A DNA stretch of 64,000 nt from JAEXOD01 sp964652025 (lineage in GTDB: Bacteria; Bacteroidota; Ignavibacteria; Ignavibacteriales; Melioribacteraceae), in the NCBI GenBank assembly GCA_964652025.1, contig CAZYZX010000002.1:124001-188000 (forward strand), read 5' to 3'. The notes under the pieces were generated by a model. The model searched no databases. It saw only the letters and a list, made by a program, of their open reading frames with translations, and was not told the DNA's origin. Of this stretch, positions 16,933-25,289 are shown piece by piece. Numbering within the stretch: position 1 is the first letter of the stretch; each line of letters starts with the position of its first letter. A program made the position numbers and the translations under genes.

Positions 16933-18540
16933 TTATTCAAATTCTATTTCAATTGTTTGGTCGTTATGTTCAACACTAAATAAAAACTCTGCTTTTGGAT
17001 TTTTTTGCATTGCCATCCTTAAAGAAAATTCTGTTTCTGCAATATAAACCAAGTTTTTATTCTTATCATAAAATAAATTATTAGACCTTAATCTCATTAA
17101 CTCTTCTATATCACTTTCATCATTATATTTTACCCAACATGCACGATATGATTGATAAGGAACAAATTCACAACTTGCACCAAACTCGTGCAATAATCTA
17201 TATTTAATAACATCAAACTGTAACTCTCCAACTACCCCTATTACTTTTCTATTTCCTAAGCTGTGTATAAATAATTGTGCCAAACCTTCATCTGTTAAGT
17301 GATTAATTCCCTTTTCCAGTTGCTTTGTCTTAAATGGATCTGTATTCCTTAATTCTCTAAATATTTCAGGAGAAAATCTTGGGATCCCTTTATACATAAA
17401 TTTTGAACCTTCAGTTAAAGTATCTCCTATTTTAAAAATATTGCTATCATATAGTCCTATTACATCACCGGGATAAGCATCCTCAATTAAGTTTTTACTT
17501 TGTGCCATAAAGCTTGCAGGACTTGGGAATTTAATATCTCTATCTAACCTTACATGATGATAAAATTTATTTCGTTCAAATTTTCCACTACATACTCTAA
17601 AAAATGCTATTCTATCTCTATGTCTTGGGTCTAAATTTGCCTGTATCTTAAAAACAAAACCACTAAACTCTTCACTTTTAGGGTCTTGTAAACCTTCTGT
17701 TGTTAATCTTGGTTTTGGAGAAGGTGCAATATTTACAAATGTTTCTAATAATTCTTTAATACCAAAATTATTAAGTGCACTTCCAAAAAATACGGGAGAT
17801 AAATCACCCTCTTTATACATTACCTCATCATATGGCAAATAAACACCATTTATTAATTCTATTTCCTCTTTTAATTTTTTTGCTTCATCCCCAAATAATT
17901 CATGTAAATTTGGATCATCTAATCCATTAAACGTTGTTACTTCGTCTTCAACCTTCTGTTTATTCGAAATAAAAAAATTAAATGTGTTTTTGTAAATATT
18001 ATAAACGCCCTTAAAACTTGCACCAATTCCAAGTGGCCAGGTCATAGGTCTAGTATTTATACCTAATTTCGCTTCTATTTCATCCAAAAGCTCAATTGGT
18101 GGGCGACCTTCTCTATCTAATTTATTTATAAAAATAATTACAGGTGTTTTTCGCATCCTGCAAACATTCATTAATTTTTCCGTTTGCTCTTCTACACCTT
18201 TTACACAATCTATAACTAATATTACACTATCTACTGCTGTTAAGGTCCTATAAGTATCTTCAGCAAAATCTTTATGACCAGGTGTATCTAATAGATTAAT
18301 TTTATATCCGCCATAACTAAAAGATAATACAGATGTTGCCACAGATATTCCGCGCTGCTTTTCTATTTCCAAAAAGTCTGATGTTGCTGTCTTTGTGATT
18401 TTATTAGATTTTACCGCTCCAGCTATATTTATAGCGCCACTATATAAAAGTAATTTCTCGGTTAATGTGGTTTTTCCTGCATCAGGGTGACTGATAATAG
18501 CAAATGTTTTTCTTTTATTTATTTCTTTTTCAATGTTCAT
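16933..18540 (-). CDS. prfC: Peptide chain release factor 3
   Basis: A 535-aa translational GTPase that recycles RF1/RF2 after termination. The G1 loop is SHPDAGKTTLTEK, preceded by the RF3-typical RKTFAIISH. LEIEKQRGISVATSV is the switch I region, LLDTPGHKDF is G3 and FINKLDREGR is G4. Domains II and III follow, with GVVGELQFDV near residue 440. The length matches RF3 and not EF-G (about 700 aa). The upstream PAP2 gene ends 71 bases before it, so it may have its own promoter. Confidence 0.95.
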   Translation of the reverse strand: MNIEKEINKRKTFAIISHPDAGKTTLTEKLLLYSGAINIAGAVKSNKITKTATSDFLEIEKQRGISVATSVLSFSYGGYKINLLDTPGHKDFAEDTYRTLTAVDSVILVIDCVKGVEEQTEKLMNVCRMRKTPVIIFINKLDREGRPPIELLDEIEAKLGINTRPMTWPLGIGASFKGVYNIYKNTFNFFISNKQKVEDEVTTFNGLDDPNLHELFGDEAKKLKEEIELINGVYLPYDEVMYKEGDLSPVFFGSALNNFGIKELLETFVNIAPSPKPRLTTEGLQDPKSEEFSGFVFKIQANLDPRHRDRIAFFRVCSGKFERNKFYHHVRLDRDIKFPSPASFMAQSKNLIEDAYPGDVIGLYDSNIFKIGDTLTEGSKFMYKGIPRFSPEIFRELRNTDPFKTKQLEKGINHLTDEGLAQLFIHSLGNRKVIGVVGELQFDVIKYRLLHEFGASCEFVPYQSYRACWVKYNDESDIEELMRLRSNNLFYDKNKNLVYIAETEFSLRMAMQKNPKAEFLFSVEHNDQTIEIEFE

Positions 18541-18611
18541 TAATTATACAAAATTTATTTTAAAATAGCTTTAAAATTACTATTTTTTTTACACTTATAA
18601 AAGTCTAAAAT

Positions 18612-19397
18612 CTAGTATATCGGTAAAGAAATGCTAATTAGATTAGATTGTTGTGGAATTGCAAGCTCTAATTGTTGCGGTTTCTCGTGTAAATTATGAA
18701 CATATTTAGCTGTAAAATAGCCTATTGCTGCACCCAAAAAAACATCGCTAACCCAATGTTTATTCTGCATAACCCTAGATACACCTGTAAGAAAGGCTGG
18801 TGCAAGATAAATAACCTTCAAAATATTATTTTTTGTGTTTAATGATAAAGTTGTAAAAAATGCAAAACTAATTGTAGTATGACCAGATGGCAAAGATAAT
18901 TCTGAATCCTTAAAAGTAGAGAATGGATTATAATTTCTACTACCTAAGTTTTGATAGGGCCTACTACGCCCAAAAGCTACTTTAATTATTCCACTTGTAA
19001 ATCCACTATATGCAAAAGATTGTAATATTTCAAATCCAAGACGCTTATTTACATTATTATTATTAACTGACCCATTAATTAATATCAAAGTACCTACTAA
19101 TGGAGAAAAATAAGGTTCTCCTATTACCCTACCGGTTTCTAATAAAAACGTTTTATTATCCTCATTATTTTGATAAATTTTATTTTGAACTTCATCATCA
19201 ATTTGCATAAACCCGTATGTTGTTAGAGCAACAGCACCTAAAATAATTGCGTCATTGCTATTCCACTTTAAAGGAGATTTTAAATATTCTTTACCCTCGT
19301 TATAAAATTGAACTCCATTATAATTATATTCTTGACAAATAAGTATATTGTAAAATATAAAAATAATTGGAAAAAATAGTCGGTTAATATTTATCAC
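18612..19397 (-). CDS. PAP2-family membrane phosphatase
   Basis: The 261-aa protein has an export signal and the three PAP2 motifs: KVAFGRSRP, LPSGHTTISF and SRVMQNKHWVSD (catalytic His pair). Several hydrophobic segments surround them. Such enzymes remove phosphate from undecaprenyl pyrophosphate, phosphatidic acid or lipid A outside the cytoplasmic membrane; the substrate is not decided by the sequence. The C-terminus has a short beta-like tail, as in exported PAP2 proteins of this phylum. It begins 3 bases after the DUF190 stop, so it is in the crcB operon. Confidence 0.88.
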   Translation of the reverse strand: MININRLFFPIIFIFYNILICQEYNYNGVQFYNEGKEYLKSPLKWNSNDAIILGAVALTTYGFMQIDDEVQNKIYQNNEDNKTFLLETGRVIGEPYFSPLVGTLILINGSVNNNNVNKRLGFEILQSFAYSGFTSGIIKVAFGRSRPYQNLGSRNYNPFSTFKDSELSLPSGHTTISFAFFTTLSLNTKNNILKVIYLAPAFLTGVSRVMQNKHWVSDVFLGAAIGYFTAKYVHNLHEKPQQLELAIPQQSNLISISLPIY

Positions 19398-19400
19398 TTT

Positions 19401-19751
19401 CTACTTACTTTTTACATATTTAATAATTTCTGCCTTTTCAGAGGTTATTAAACCACCGCAGTTAGATTCCTCAAATAATTTATCAATTGTAGGTAAAAAA
19501 CTTTCAATTTTAGAAAGTTCATCCACAATTTCTATTATAACCGGTAAATCTGCCGATAAGGTTAATAATTTAGAAGTATGAATTGTTCTACTGTTGCCAC
19601 CATAACCCATTACTCCTTTAAATACAGTTGCCCCCGCTAATCCTGCTTTTTTGGCTTCTACAACAATTTTTTCATATAAATTTACTGCGCTATGCTTATC
19701 GCTTTCACCAATAAAAATACGCAATAATTTTGCTTCACCTTCTATTTTCAT
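19401..19751 (-). CDS. DUF190 family protein
   Basis: A 116-aa soluble protein matching DUF190, a small ferredoxin-like alpha/beta fold related to PII-like proteins. Typical segments are EAKLLRIFIGESDKHSAVNLYEKIV, split by short loops, and GLAGATVFKGVMGYG. DUF190 genes are often found beside crcB, and here the gap to crcB is one base. The pairing suggests a role linked to fluoride export or its regulation, but no activity is known. Confidence 0.85.
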   Translation of the reverse strand: MKIEGEAKLLRIFIGESDKHSAVNLYEKIVVEAKKAGLAGATVFKGVMGYGGNSRTIHTSKLLTLSADLPVIIEIVDELSKIESFLPTIDKLFEESNCGGLITSEKAEIIKYVKSK

Positions 19752-19752
19752 A

Positions 19753-20121
19753 TTAAGCCCTAAAAATAATGTATGCTAAATATACACCTAATAATGTTAA
19801 TATCAAAGAAAGTATAATATTTAATGACCCTAATAAATATTCAGAGTCTCTAAACAATTCTAATGTTTCATAAGAAAATGTAGAAAACGTTGTAAAACCA
19901 CCACATAGCCCAACTGTTAAAAAAATCTTCATATCTCCATTAATTAAATTTCTATCAGCTAATCCAAAGATTATAAAACCTATTAAAAAACTACCCAGTA
20001 AATTAACTACTAAAGTACCCAAGGGGAAGTATGGAACTATTTCATTTATTTTTGAAGCAAACAATAACCTTAATATGCCACCAAAACCAGCACCAAAAAA
20101 AACTAATATATATTTAGTCAT
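19753..20121 (-). CDS. crcB: CrcB/Fluc fluoride channel
   Basis: A 122-aa protein with four membrane helices, the normal Fluc size. It carries GFGGILRLL, PLGTLVVNLLGSFLIGF (conserved Asn of the pore) and GLCGGFTTFSTFSYET (Phe-box and TFST track). It exports fluoride as a dual-topology dimer. It is the first gene of a crcB / DUF190 / PAP2 operon. I looked upstream (20122-20227) for a fluoride riboswitch and found only an AT-rich leader and the terminator of the TonB-receptor gene. Confidence 0.92.
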   Translation of the reverse strand: MTKYILVFFGAGFGGILRLLFASKINEIVPYFPLGTLVVNLLGSFLIGFIIFGLADRNLINGDMKIFLTVGLCGGFTTFSTFSYETLELFRDSEYLLGSLNIILSLILTLLGVYLAYIIFRA

Positions 20122-20187
20122 TTTTATAATAATTTTTAAATTAAAATAATAAAAATAAATATTTTTTATAAAATAAAAAATCTAAAA

Positions 20188-20211
20188 ATATCCCCCTTTT
20201 CAGGGGGATAT
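20188..20211 (-). terminator. Rho-independent terminator after the TonB-receptor gene
   Basis: Stem ATATCCCCC with GGGGGATAT, 6-base loop, followed on the minus strand by an interrupted T run. It separates the TonB-receptor gene from crcB. Confidence 0.85.
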
Positions 20212-20227
20212 CAATTTAATACGTTAA

Positions 20228-22339
20228 CTACCTTAATACAAAACTTAACGATAACAAATAATTGCGCTCTAAACCAGGTTCAATATAAACAGGTTTTCCA
20301 TTTACTAAATCTGGATTTATAAATGCACTTGCCACATATTTTTTGTTAGCAATATTATTTATTCCTAAAAACATTTCAATACTAAGGTGGTCTTTTATTA
20401 AAGTGTAGTTTCGCAATCCAATTGCTAAATTTAAAATATTATATTTGGGCACTTCTATTTTATTTGCATCATCTACAAAATATTTACCCATTCCATTAAG
20501 AGTTAGACTAACAAACCCATAATTAAAAAAAGTAGGATTATACAAAAGTGTTGTAGAATAAAACAAATCTGGCACACCTGCAACTTTATTATTTTTATAA
20601 TCTGCATAAGTGCCATAAGCTGGATCTATAATATATTGGTCATATTTGTTAGACGAGTAAGTTAATGCCCCACTTAAATCTATACCATATTTTGTTTCTA
20701 AATTACCCGATAGTTCTATACCCATTCTATGTGTTTTACCAGCTGTAATGTAAAATTTACCATTGTTATAGGGTATTATATCATTTTTTATTTTAATGTA
20801 GTAAAGAGCAACATCATAAGTAATAAACTGAATAAATTCATCTTTACCCATAAAATAAATGTGTTTAGTACCAAATTCATATGTTGTAGAAATAATTGGA
20901 TCTAACAAAGGATTTATTAATGCAATTCCTGTTATTGCAGGGTCTGTTTCGTTACCAGCTGGTACCTCTACACCACCACCAATATTAAAGTATAAACTAT
21001 GAGATGGAGTAAATAAATAAGTTAATCCAGCTTTAGGAGTGAAATGCTCGAATGATTTCTTTTGCAAGCCTAATTTAGGGTCAATGTAACTTTCGCTGTA
21101 ATAAGTAACATTATCATATCGACCACCCAAAATTACACTTATCTTTTCATTAATTCTAATTTCATTCTGAACAAAAGCACCAAATGTATTAGCTCCTTCT
21201 CTTTTATTATCTTTTAACGTTTCGCCTCTTCCTTGGTTTGAAGATAAATTATAAAATAATATAGCACCATCTTGGTATGCTTCATCTAAACCAACACTTA
21301 AACTATTATGTAGATCTTCATTAAAATTATAAGTGTTCCTATACACAAAATTTCCACCAAAATGATATCTAGTAAAATCCCTAAAAGTATTGCGCTCTGA
21401 ACGTTGTAAATATTTTGGATTAACAAAAAGCATTGCAGATATTTCATTATTGTTGTTAATTTTGTGTTCTAAAGTCATACCCATTCGTCCAAGTCTATTG
21501 TATCTTCGTTCATCTCTCTTTAAATAGGTGGAATTAGCAGCTTTTTGATTAGTGTTATATTCATCTAATGACAAAGGACCTGGTATTCTGAACAAATTAC
21601 TTGTACCTACTGCATAAAAGCCCATTTTGGTTACATCACTTAAATTAGATATAATACCTAAATTTACAACTGTTCTTTTTGCACTGCTATGCTGTCTCCA
21701 ACCATCATAAATGCTTTGAGAGTATGAACCAAATATTTTACCATTGCTAAATTCATACCCTGCTTGAATATTTATTTTCTTATAACCAAAACTGCCTGTA
21801 AATCCTTTTACACTAAAAAAATAATTTTCAAAACTTGGCACTGTAGATATATTTACTATACCTCCAGCTGCATTTCCCCAAAGAGAAGATGCATTAGACC
21901 TAATAATTTCAATATTTTCTGCATTTGTTAAATCAACATTATCAAAAGATGTTCTACCATCCGGTTCTGTTTCTGGTATTCCATCCATCATTACTCTAAT
22001 ACCTCTACTCGTTCCACTATTAGATCTATCTCCCGCTCCTCTTGCACCAAATCCTCTTATTACTATTCTTACATCTTGGGTTCCTGCTCTAGATTGTACT
22101 AACACACCTGGTACACTATTTAGCGCTTCATCCAATCCATACCCTTTATTATATAGCAATTGTTCTTTTGATAATATCGTTACACCATATGGAATTTCTA
22201 TAACATTTTCAGCATATCTTGTTGCTGTTACTGTTATTGGTGCCATTTGATATTTTAACGTATCTTTTTTCGGGTTTTCTTGAGCATATATAATTTGATA
22301 TAATAATACTAATATAATAAGATATTTTATCCTATTCAT
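20228..22339 (-). CDS. TonB-dependent outer-membrane receptor (FecA/siderophore-like)
   Basis: A 703-aa receptor with a signal peptide (cleavage after IIYAQ), a TonB-box-like start (APITVTATRY), a plug domain of about residues 35-165 (GLDEALNSVPGVLVQSRAG, IRGFGARG) and a 22-strand barrel ending in LSFVLR. The plug has GIRVMMDGIPETEPDGRT, similar to FecA-type iron(III) citrate receptors, so a metal chelate is a fair guess. AAGGAG lies 5 bases before the ATG. It is followed by its own terminator. No iron box or riboswitch was recognised upstream. A short unknown membrane-anchored protein is encoded just upstream on the same strand. Confidence 0.88.
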   Translation of the reverse strand: MNRIKYLIILVLLYQIIYAQENPKKDTLKYQMAPITVTATRYAENVIEIPYGVTILSKEQLLYNKGYGLDEALNSVPGVLVQSRAGTQDVRIVIRGFGARGAGDRSNSGTSRGIRVMMDGIPETEPDGRTSFDNVDLTNAENIEIIRSNASSLWGNAAGGIVNISTVPSFENYFFSVKGFTGSFGYKKINIQAGYEFSNGKIFGSYSQSIYDGWRQHSSAKRTVVNLGIISNLSDVTKMGFYAVGTSNLFRIPGPLSLDEYNTNQKAANSTYLKRDERRYNRLGRMGMTLEHKINNNNEISAMLFVNPKYLQRSERNTFRDFTRYHFGGNFVYRNTYNFNEDLHNSLSVGLDEAYQDGAILFYNLSSNQGRGETLKDNKREGANTFGAFVQNEIRINEKISVILGGRYDNVTYYSESYIDPKLGLQKKSFEHFTPKAGLTYLFTPSHSLYFNIGGGVEVPAGNETDPAITGIALINPLLDPIISTTYEFGTKHIYFMGKDEFIQFITYDVALYYIKIKNDIIPYNNGKFYITAGKTHRMGIELSGNLETKYGIDLSGALTYSSNKYDQYIIDPAYGTYADYKNNKVAGVPDLFYSTTLLYNPTFFNYGFVSLTLNGMGKYFVDDANKIEVPKYNILNLAIGLRNYTLIKDHLSIEMFLGINNIANKKYVASAFINPDLVNGKPVYIEPGLERNYLLSLSFVLR

Positions 22340-22420
22340 AAAACTCCTTGTTTTTGTTTAAAATACTCTTAGCTAGATTAATTTAATTAATCGTAATTTT
22401 ACAAAAATTATTTAGTATAA

Positions 22421-23047
22421 TTAAACAAAAAGCTTTGGTGGAGGCACCGGAATGTCCAAAACATTTTCAATTGGAAAAGCAAAAACATGGGGATAAATTT
22501 TGCTCTCGTCTTGAAATTCCGGTATTTTCTTTATTTCTTCGAATATGTAATTCTCTAAAGTTAACTTATCTAAAATATTTTTTATGGGTCTAGTTTTACT
22601 ATTAGTTTGCTTGTCTATAAAAAAATGTTCTAAAAATGCTTTTTCTAATAGGTTTTCGTTTCTATCGCTTATACATAAAATATAAATTGTATCAGATTTT
22701 TCTTCCAGTTTTATAATATCATATAAATTGCCATAATATTTAATTTCATGTTTTTTTACAAACATAAATTCATCACTTTTGCTGTAATAAAGAGATTTTG
22801 GAATTTTAAGAACTGTTAAATATTCTTTGTTTTCTATATCTAAAACGTTTAAATTTCCCTGTAAATTCAATCCCTTTATATAGTCTTTTTCTGCATATCT
22901 TCTAATCTTTCTTATACCTTCTTCCTTAAATACTATATGCAAACTATTATAAACAAATATGTATCCAAACGTATAAAAAAAAGTACTAATAGTAATAAGT
23001 ACTAATGTGGCAATATGTATTTTACTAACTTTTATTTTTTTCTCAAT
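22421..23047 (-). CDS. Unknown membrane-anchored protein, with ATT start or early frameshift
   Basis: The annotated-looking TTG start at 22942 omits a clear N-terminal helix. The same frame continues upstream as KIHIATLVLITISTFFYTFGY up to a stop at 23048-23050. An AGGGAA ribosome site lies 5 bases before an ATT codon at 23045-23047. Either translation starts at ATT, a rare start known from infC, or one A is missing from the A7 run at the fifth to sixth codon and the true start is the TTG at 23046. The soluble part (about 170 residues) has KIPKSLYYSKSDEFMF and ends in PVPPPKLFV. I do not recognise a family. It precedes the TonB receptor gene by 81 bases. Confidence 0.6.
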   Translation of the reverse strand: MEKKIKVSKIHIATLVLITISTFFYTFGYIFVYNSLHIVFKEEGIRKIRRYAEKDYIKGLNLQGNLNVLDIENKEYLTVLKIPKSLYYSKSDEFMFVKKHEIKYYGNLYDIIKLEEKSDTIYILCISDRNENLLEKAFLEHFFIDKQTNSKTRPIKNILDKLTLENYIFEEIKKIPEFQDESKIYPHVFAFPIENVLDIPVPPPKLFV

Positions 23048-23240
23048 TTATTCCCTACAAAATTATTTTATTTTTTTTAATTTTGCAATTAAATATTTCT
23101 TTTTTAATTTTTTGGGAACATTTTTTTTATTATATTGTTATTAAAACTAAAATAAATTAATTTACAAAAATTGTTGACGAGGTTTTATCGAAATTATCCT
23201 TTACTTTATTTTTAATCAATCAATAAATTGAGAGGGAAAA

Positions 23241-23495
23241 ATGGAAACCCCTAATGAAAAAAACAAAAACAACAATCCTTTATCGGATTTAATTAGTGAC
23301 GAAATATACAATTTATTGGAAAGTAAAGGACTTATTAATGAAAAATCAGTGCGTGACTATATAATTCGTAAGAAGTTTAAATCACTTAGAGAAGAGAAAC
23401 TAAGCGCATCTGATGCAATTGATGTTTTAAGGGATGAGTATCCTTATTTACAATTTGATACTATTAGAAAAATTGTATATCAAATAAATAAATAG
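23241..23495 (+). CDS. Small soluble protein of unknown function
   Basis: An 84-aa protein, METPNEKN followed by a low-complexity Asn stretch and then a compact helical domain (DEIYNLLESKGLINEKSVRDYI...FDTIRKIVYQINK). No signal or membrane helix. GAGAGGG lies 5 bases before the ATG. A weak TTGACG / TATCCT promoter-like pair with 15 bases between lies near 23174-23200. The helical pattern would suit a DNA- or protein-binding module, but I do not recognise a family and claim no function. Confidence 0.65.
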   Translation: METPNEKNKNNNPLSDLISDEIYNLLESKGLINEKSVRDYIIRKKFKSLREEKLSASDAIDVLRDEYPYLQFDTIRKIVYQINK

Positions 23496-23508
23496 TTTTA
23501 TTTTTTAA

Positions 23509-23526
23509 GCCCGATTTTTTTCGGGC
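23509..23526 (+). terminator. Weak terminator-like hairpin
   Basis: GCCCGA and TCGGGC form a 6-bp GC-rich stem around a loop of six Ts. There is no T run after it, so it may act only partly. It lies 14 bases after the 84-aa gene. Confidence 0.5.
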
Positions 23527-23554
23527 AATATCTTTATAAATGTGGTAGCAAATT

Positions 23555-23827
23555 ATGGCAAAAGTAAAAAAGACAGTCAAATACTCTCAAATTCCTAAAA
23601 ATGTTTTTGATAATTATTGGACAAAAACAAATCTTATTATTACTGTTATTGCAGTGGTTTTATTAACAATTGGTTATATTTTAATGGCTCAAGGTCCTTG
23701 GGATAACCCCGTTTCTTTAACAATTAGCCCAATTATATTAGTTTTTACTTATGTAATTGTAATACCAGTTGCAATATTATTTTTTGGCAAAAAAGATTCA
23801 TCACAAAATATTGATAATTCCAAATAA
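23555..23827 (+). CDS. DUF3098-like small membrane protein
   Basis: A 90-aa protein with two membrane helices (about residues 27-46 and 56-77), separated by a short loop containing GPWDNP, and a hydrophilic tail. The pattern, two helices with SPIILVF at the start of the second, matches DUF3098 proteins found across Bacteroidota and relatives. Function is unknown. Its stop overlaps the next start as TAATG, coupling it to the EutN-like gene. Confidence 0.65.
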   Translation: MAKVKKTVKYSQIPKNVFDNYWTKTNLIITVIAVVLLTIGYILMAQGPWDNPVSLTISPIILVFTYVIVIPVAILFFGKKDSSQNIDNSK

Positions 23828-24105
23828 TGTTTTTAGCTAGAATTAAAGGAAATCTTGTTTCTACACAAAAAGATGAGTACTTAACTGGGCATAAACTTTT
23901 ATTAGTGCATCCAATTGATTTAAATGGCAATTTTATTGGCAATAAGGATTTTATTGCTTTAGATTTAATTGATAGTGGCATTGGGGATACTGTAATAGTT
24001 TGCCAAGAAGGTGATGCCGTTCAGCAAATTCTTGGTCATAAAAAATCCCCTGCAAATACAATGATTATTGCTAATGTTGATGACCTTGACATTCCGGAGA
24101 TTTAA
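23827..24105 (+). CDS. EutN/CcmL-family protein (microcompartment vertex-type), solitary
   Basis: The 92-aa protein has the EutN/CcmL OB-like pattern: FLARIKGNLVSTQKDEYLTG at the start, then KLLLVHPID, ALDLIDSGIGDTVIVCQEGDAV and MIIANVDDLDI at the end. In carboxysomes and metabolosomes these proteins form pentamers that cap the shell vertices. Here no hexameric shell protein (Pfam BMC) or encapsulated enzyme is nearby: the neighbours are a DUF3098-like protein (overlapping by one base) and dprA (6 bases downstream). It may instead be a free-standing pentamer with another job. Confidence 0.85.
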   Translation: MFLARIKGNLVSTQKDEYLTGHKLLLVHPIDLNGNFIGNKDFIALDLIDSGIGDTVIVCQEGDAVQQILGHKKSPANTMIIANVDDLDIPEI

Positions 24106-24111
24106 CTTTTA

Positions 24112-25227
24112 ATGGATTCCGAAAGAATTGAGTTTATTGCTAAAATTAAAGCTCTTCTTTCAGTGGAAGGAATTGGTACTTCAAAACTTCTCTCTTTATT
24201 TGCTTTTTTTAATTCTTTAGATGATATAATTAATGCCCCATTTAATCTATTATGCAAAGCAGATAATATTAACACTATTTTAGCTAAAAGATTATTAGAA
24301 GTAAAGCATAATGTAAATAGTTTTGTTACTGAAACTTTTTCTGAAATTGACAAATTACACAAAATTAATGCTAACATTTTAACTTTTTGGGATGATAACT
24401 ATCCATCTATTCTAAAAAAAATATTTTCTCCCCCATTATTACTTTATTATATTGGCAATTTGGATTTACTAAACACTAACTCTATTGCAATTGTTGGCAC
24501 CCGCACACCATCTTCCTATGGAAAATTAGTAGCTCAAAATATTACTCATCAACTTGTTTCTTATAATATTACAATTGTTAGTGGCATGGCTAGGGGTATT
24601 GATTCTATTGCACATCAAACAACATTAAATAATAATGGTAATACTATTGCAATTATCGGAAGTGGTTTAGATGTTATCTATCCCCCAGAAAATTCAACTT
24701 TATTCAAAAATATTTCTAGTAAAGGATTAGTTCTTTCTGAATATCCCTTAGGAACAAAACCTGATCCTATAAATTTTCCAAAACGTAATAGAATTATTTC
24801 TGGATTATCTCTTGGAACTGTTGTTGTTGAAACAAGAATTAATGGCGGTGCAATGCAAACTGCAAACTTTGCTTTAGACCATGGTAGAGAAGTTTTTGCA
24901 ATACCCGGTAATATTACTTCTATTAACAGCGAAGGAACCAATTTTTTAATTCAGAAAGGTGAAGCAAAATTAATTTCCAATGCAAACGATATTATAGAAG
25001 AATTAAATTTATTTGTTTCTTCTAAATCAGCAACTCCAAAATTAAATATAGAACTTTCTATTTTCGAACAAAAAATTTATGATAAATTATCAGATAATCC
25101 TATCCATATTGATGTATTAGCAAACGAAACCGGGTTTAATACTTCTGATTGCCTAATTCAGTTACTTAATTTAGAATTTAAAGGAATAGTTAAACAGTTA
25201 CCCGGTAAGTTTTTTATTAAATTGTAA
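24112..25227 (+). CDS. dprA: DNA processing protein DprA
   Basis: A 371-aa protein that loads RecA on incoming single-stranded DNA during transformation. An N-terminal helical region (KIKALLSVEGIGTSKLLSLF) precedes the Rossmann-like core (about residues 110-310), with IAIVGTRTPSSYG, TIVSGMARGIDSIAH, IAIIGSGLDVIYPPEN and FPKRNRIISGLSLGTVVVE. A C-terminal winged-helix domain of about 60 residues (VLANETGFNTSDCLIQLL) follows, as in many DprA proteins. The length is typical. It ends a three-gene run and is followed by a strong terminator. Confidence 0.95.
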   Translation: MDSERIEFIAKIKALLSVEGIGTSKLLSLFAFFNSLDDIINAPFNLLCKADNINTILAKRLLEVKHNVNSFVTETFSEIDKLHKINANILTFWDDNYPSILKKIFSPPLLLYYIGNLDLLNTNSIAIVGTRTPSSYGKLVAQNITHQLVSYNITIVSGMARGIDSIAHQTTLNNNGNTIAIIGSGLDVIYPPENSTLFKNISSKGLVLSEYPLGTKPDPINFPKRNRIISGLSLGTVVVETRINGGAMQTANFALDHGREVFAIPGNITSINSEGTNFLIQKGEAKLISNANDIIEELNLFVSSKSATPKLNIELSIFEQKIYDKLSDNPIHIDVLANETGFNTSDCLIQLLNLEFKGIVKQLPGKFFIKL

Positions 25228-25243
25228 TCCTACTTTATAAAAA

Positions 25244-25269
25244 AAATCCCCACTAAATAGTGGGGATTT
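25244..25269. terminator. Bidirectional rho-independent terminator
   Basis: A 12-bp stem, AAATCCCCACTA with its complement, closing on AA. An A run lies on the left and Ts on the right. It separates the convergent dprA and secreted octahaem cytochrome genes. Confidence 0.88.
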
Positions 25270-25289
25270 GCTTTTTTAATAATCACAAA

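Noticed and set aside
20122..20227. Fluoride riboswitch upstream of crcB
   Set aside because: No conserved pseudoknot sequence was found. The only structure is the terminator hairpin of the TonB-receptor gene.
23174..23200. Sigma70-type promoter before the 84-aa gene
   Set aside because: The TTGACG and TATCCT elements are 15 bases apart, below normal spacing. It is mentioned only as weak support.
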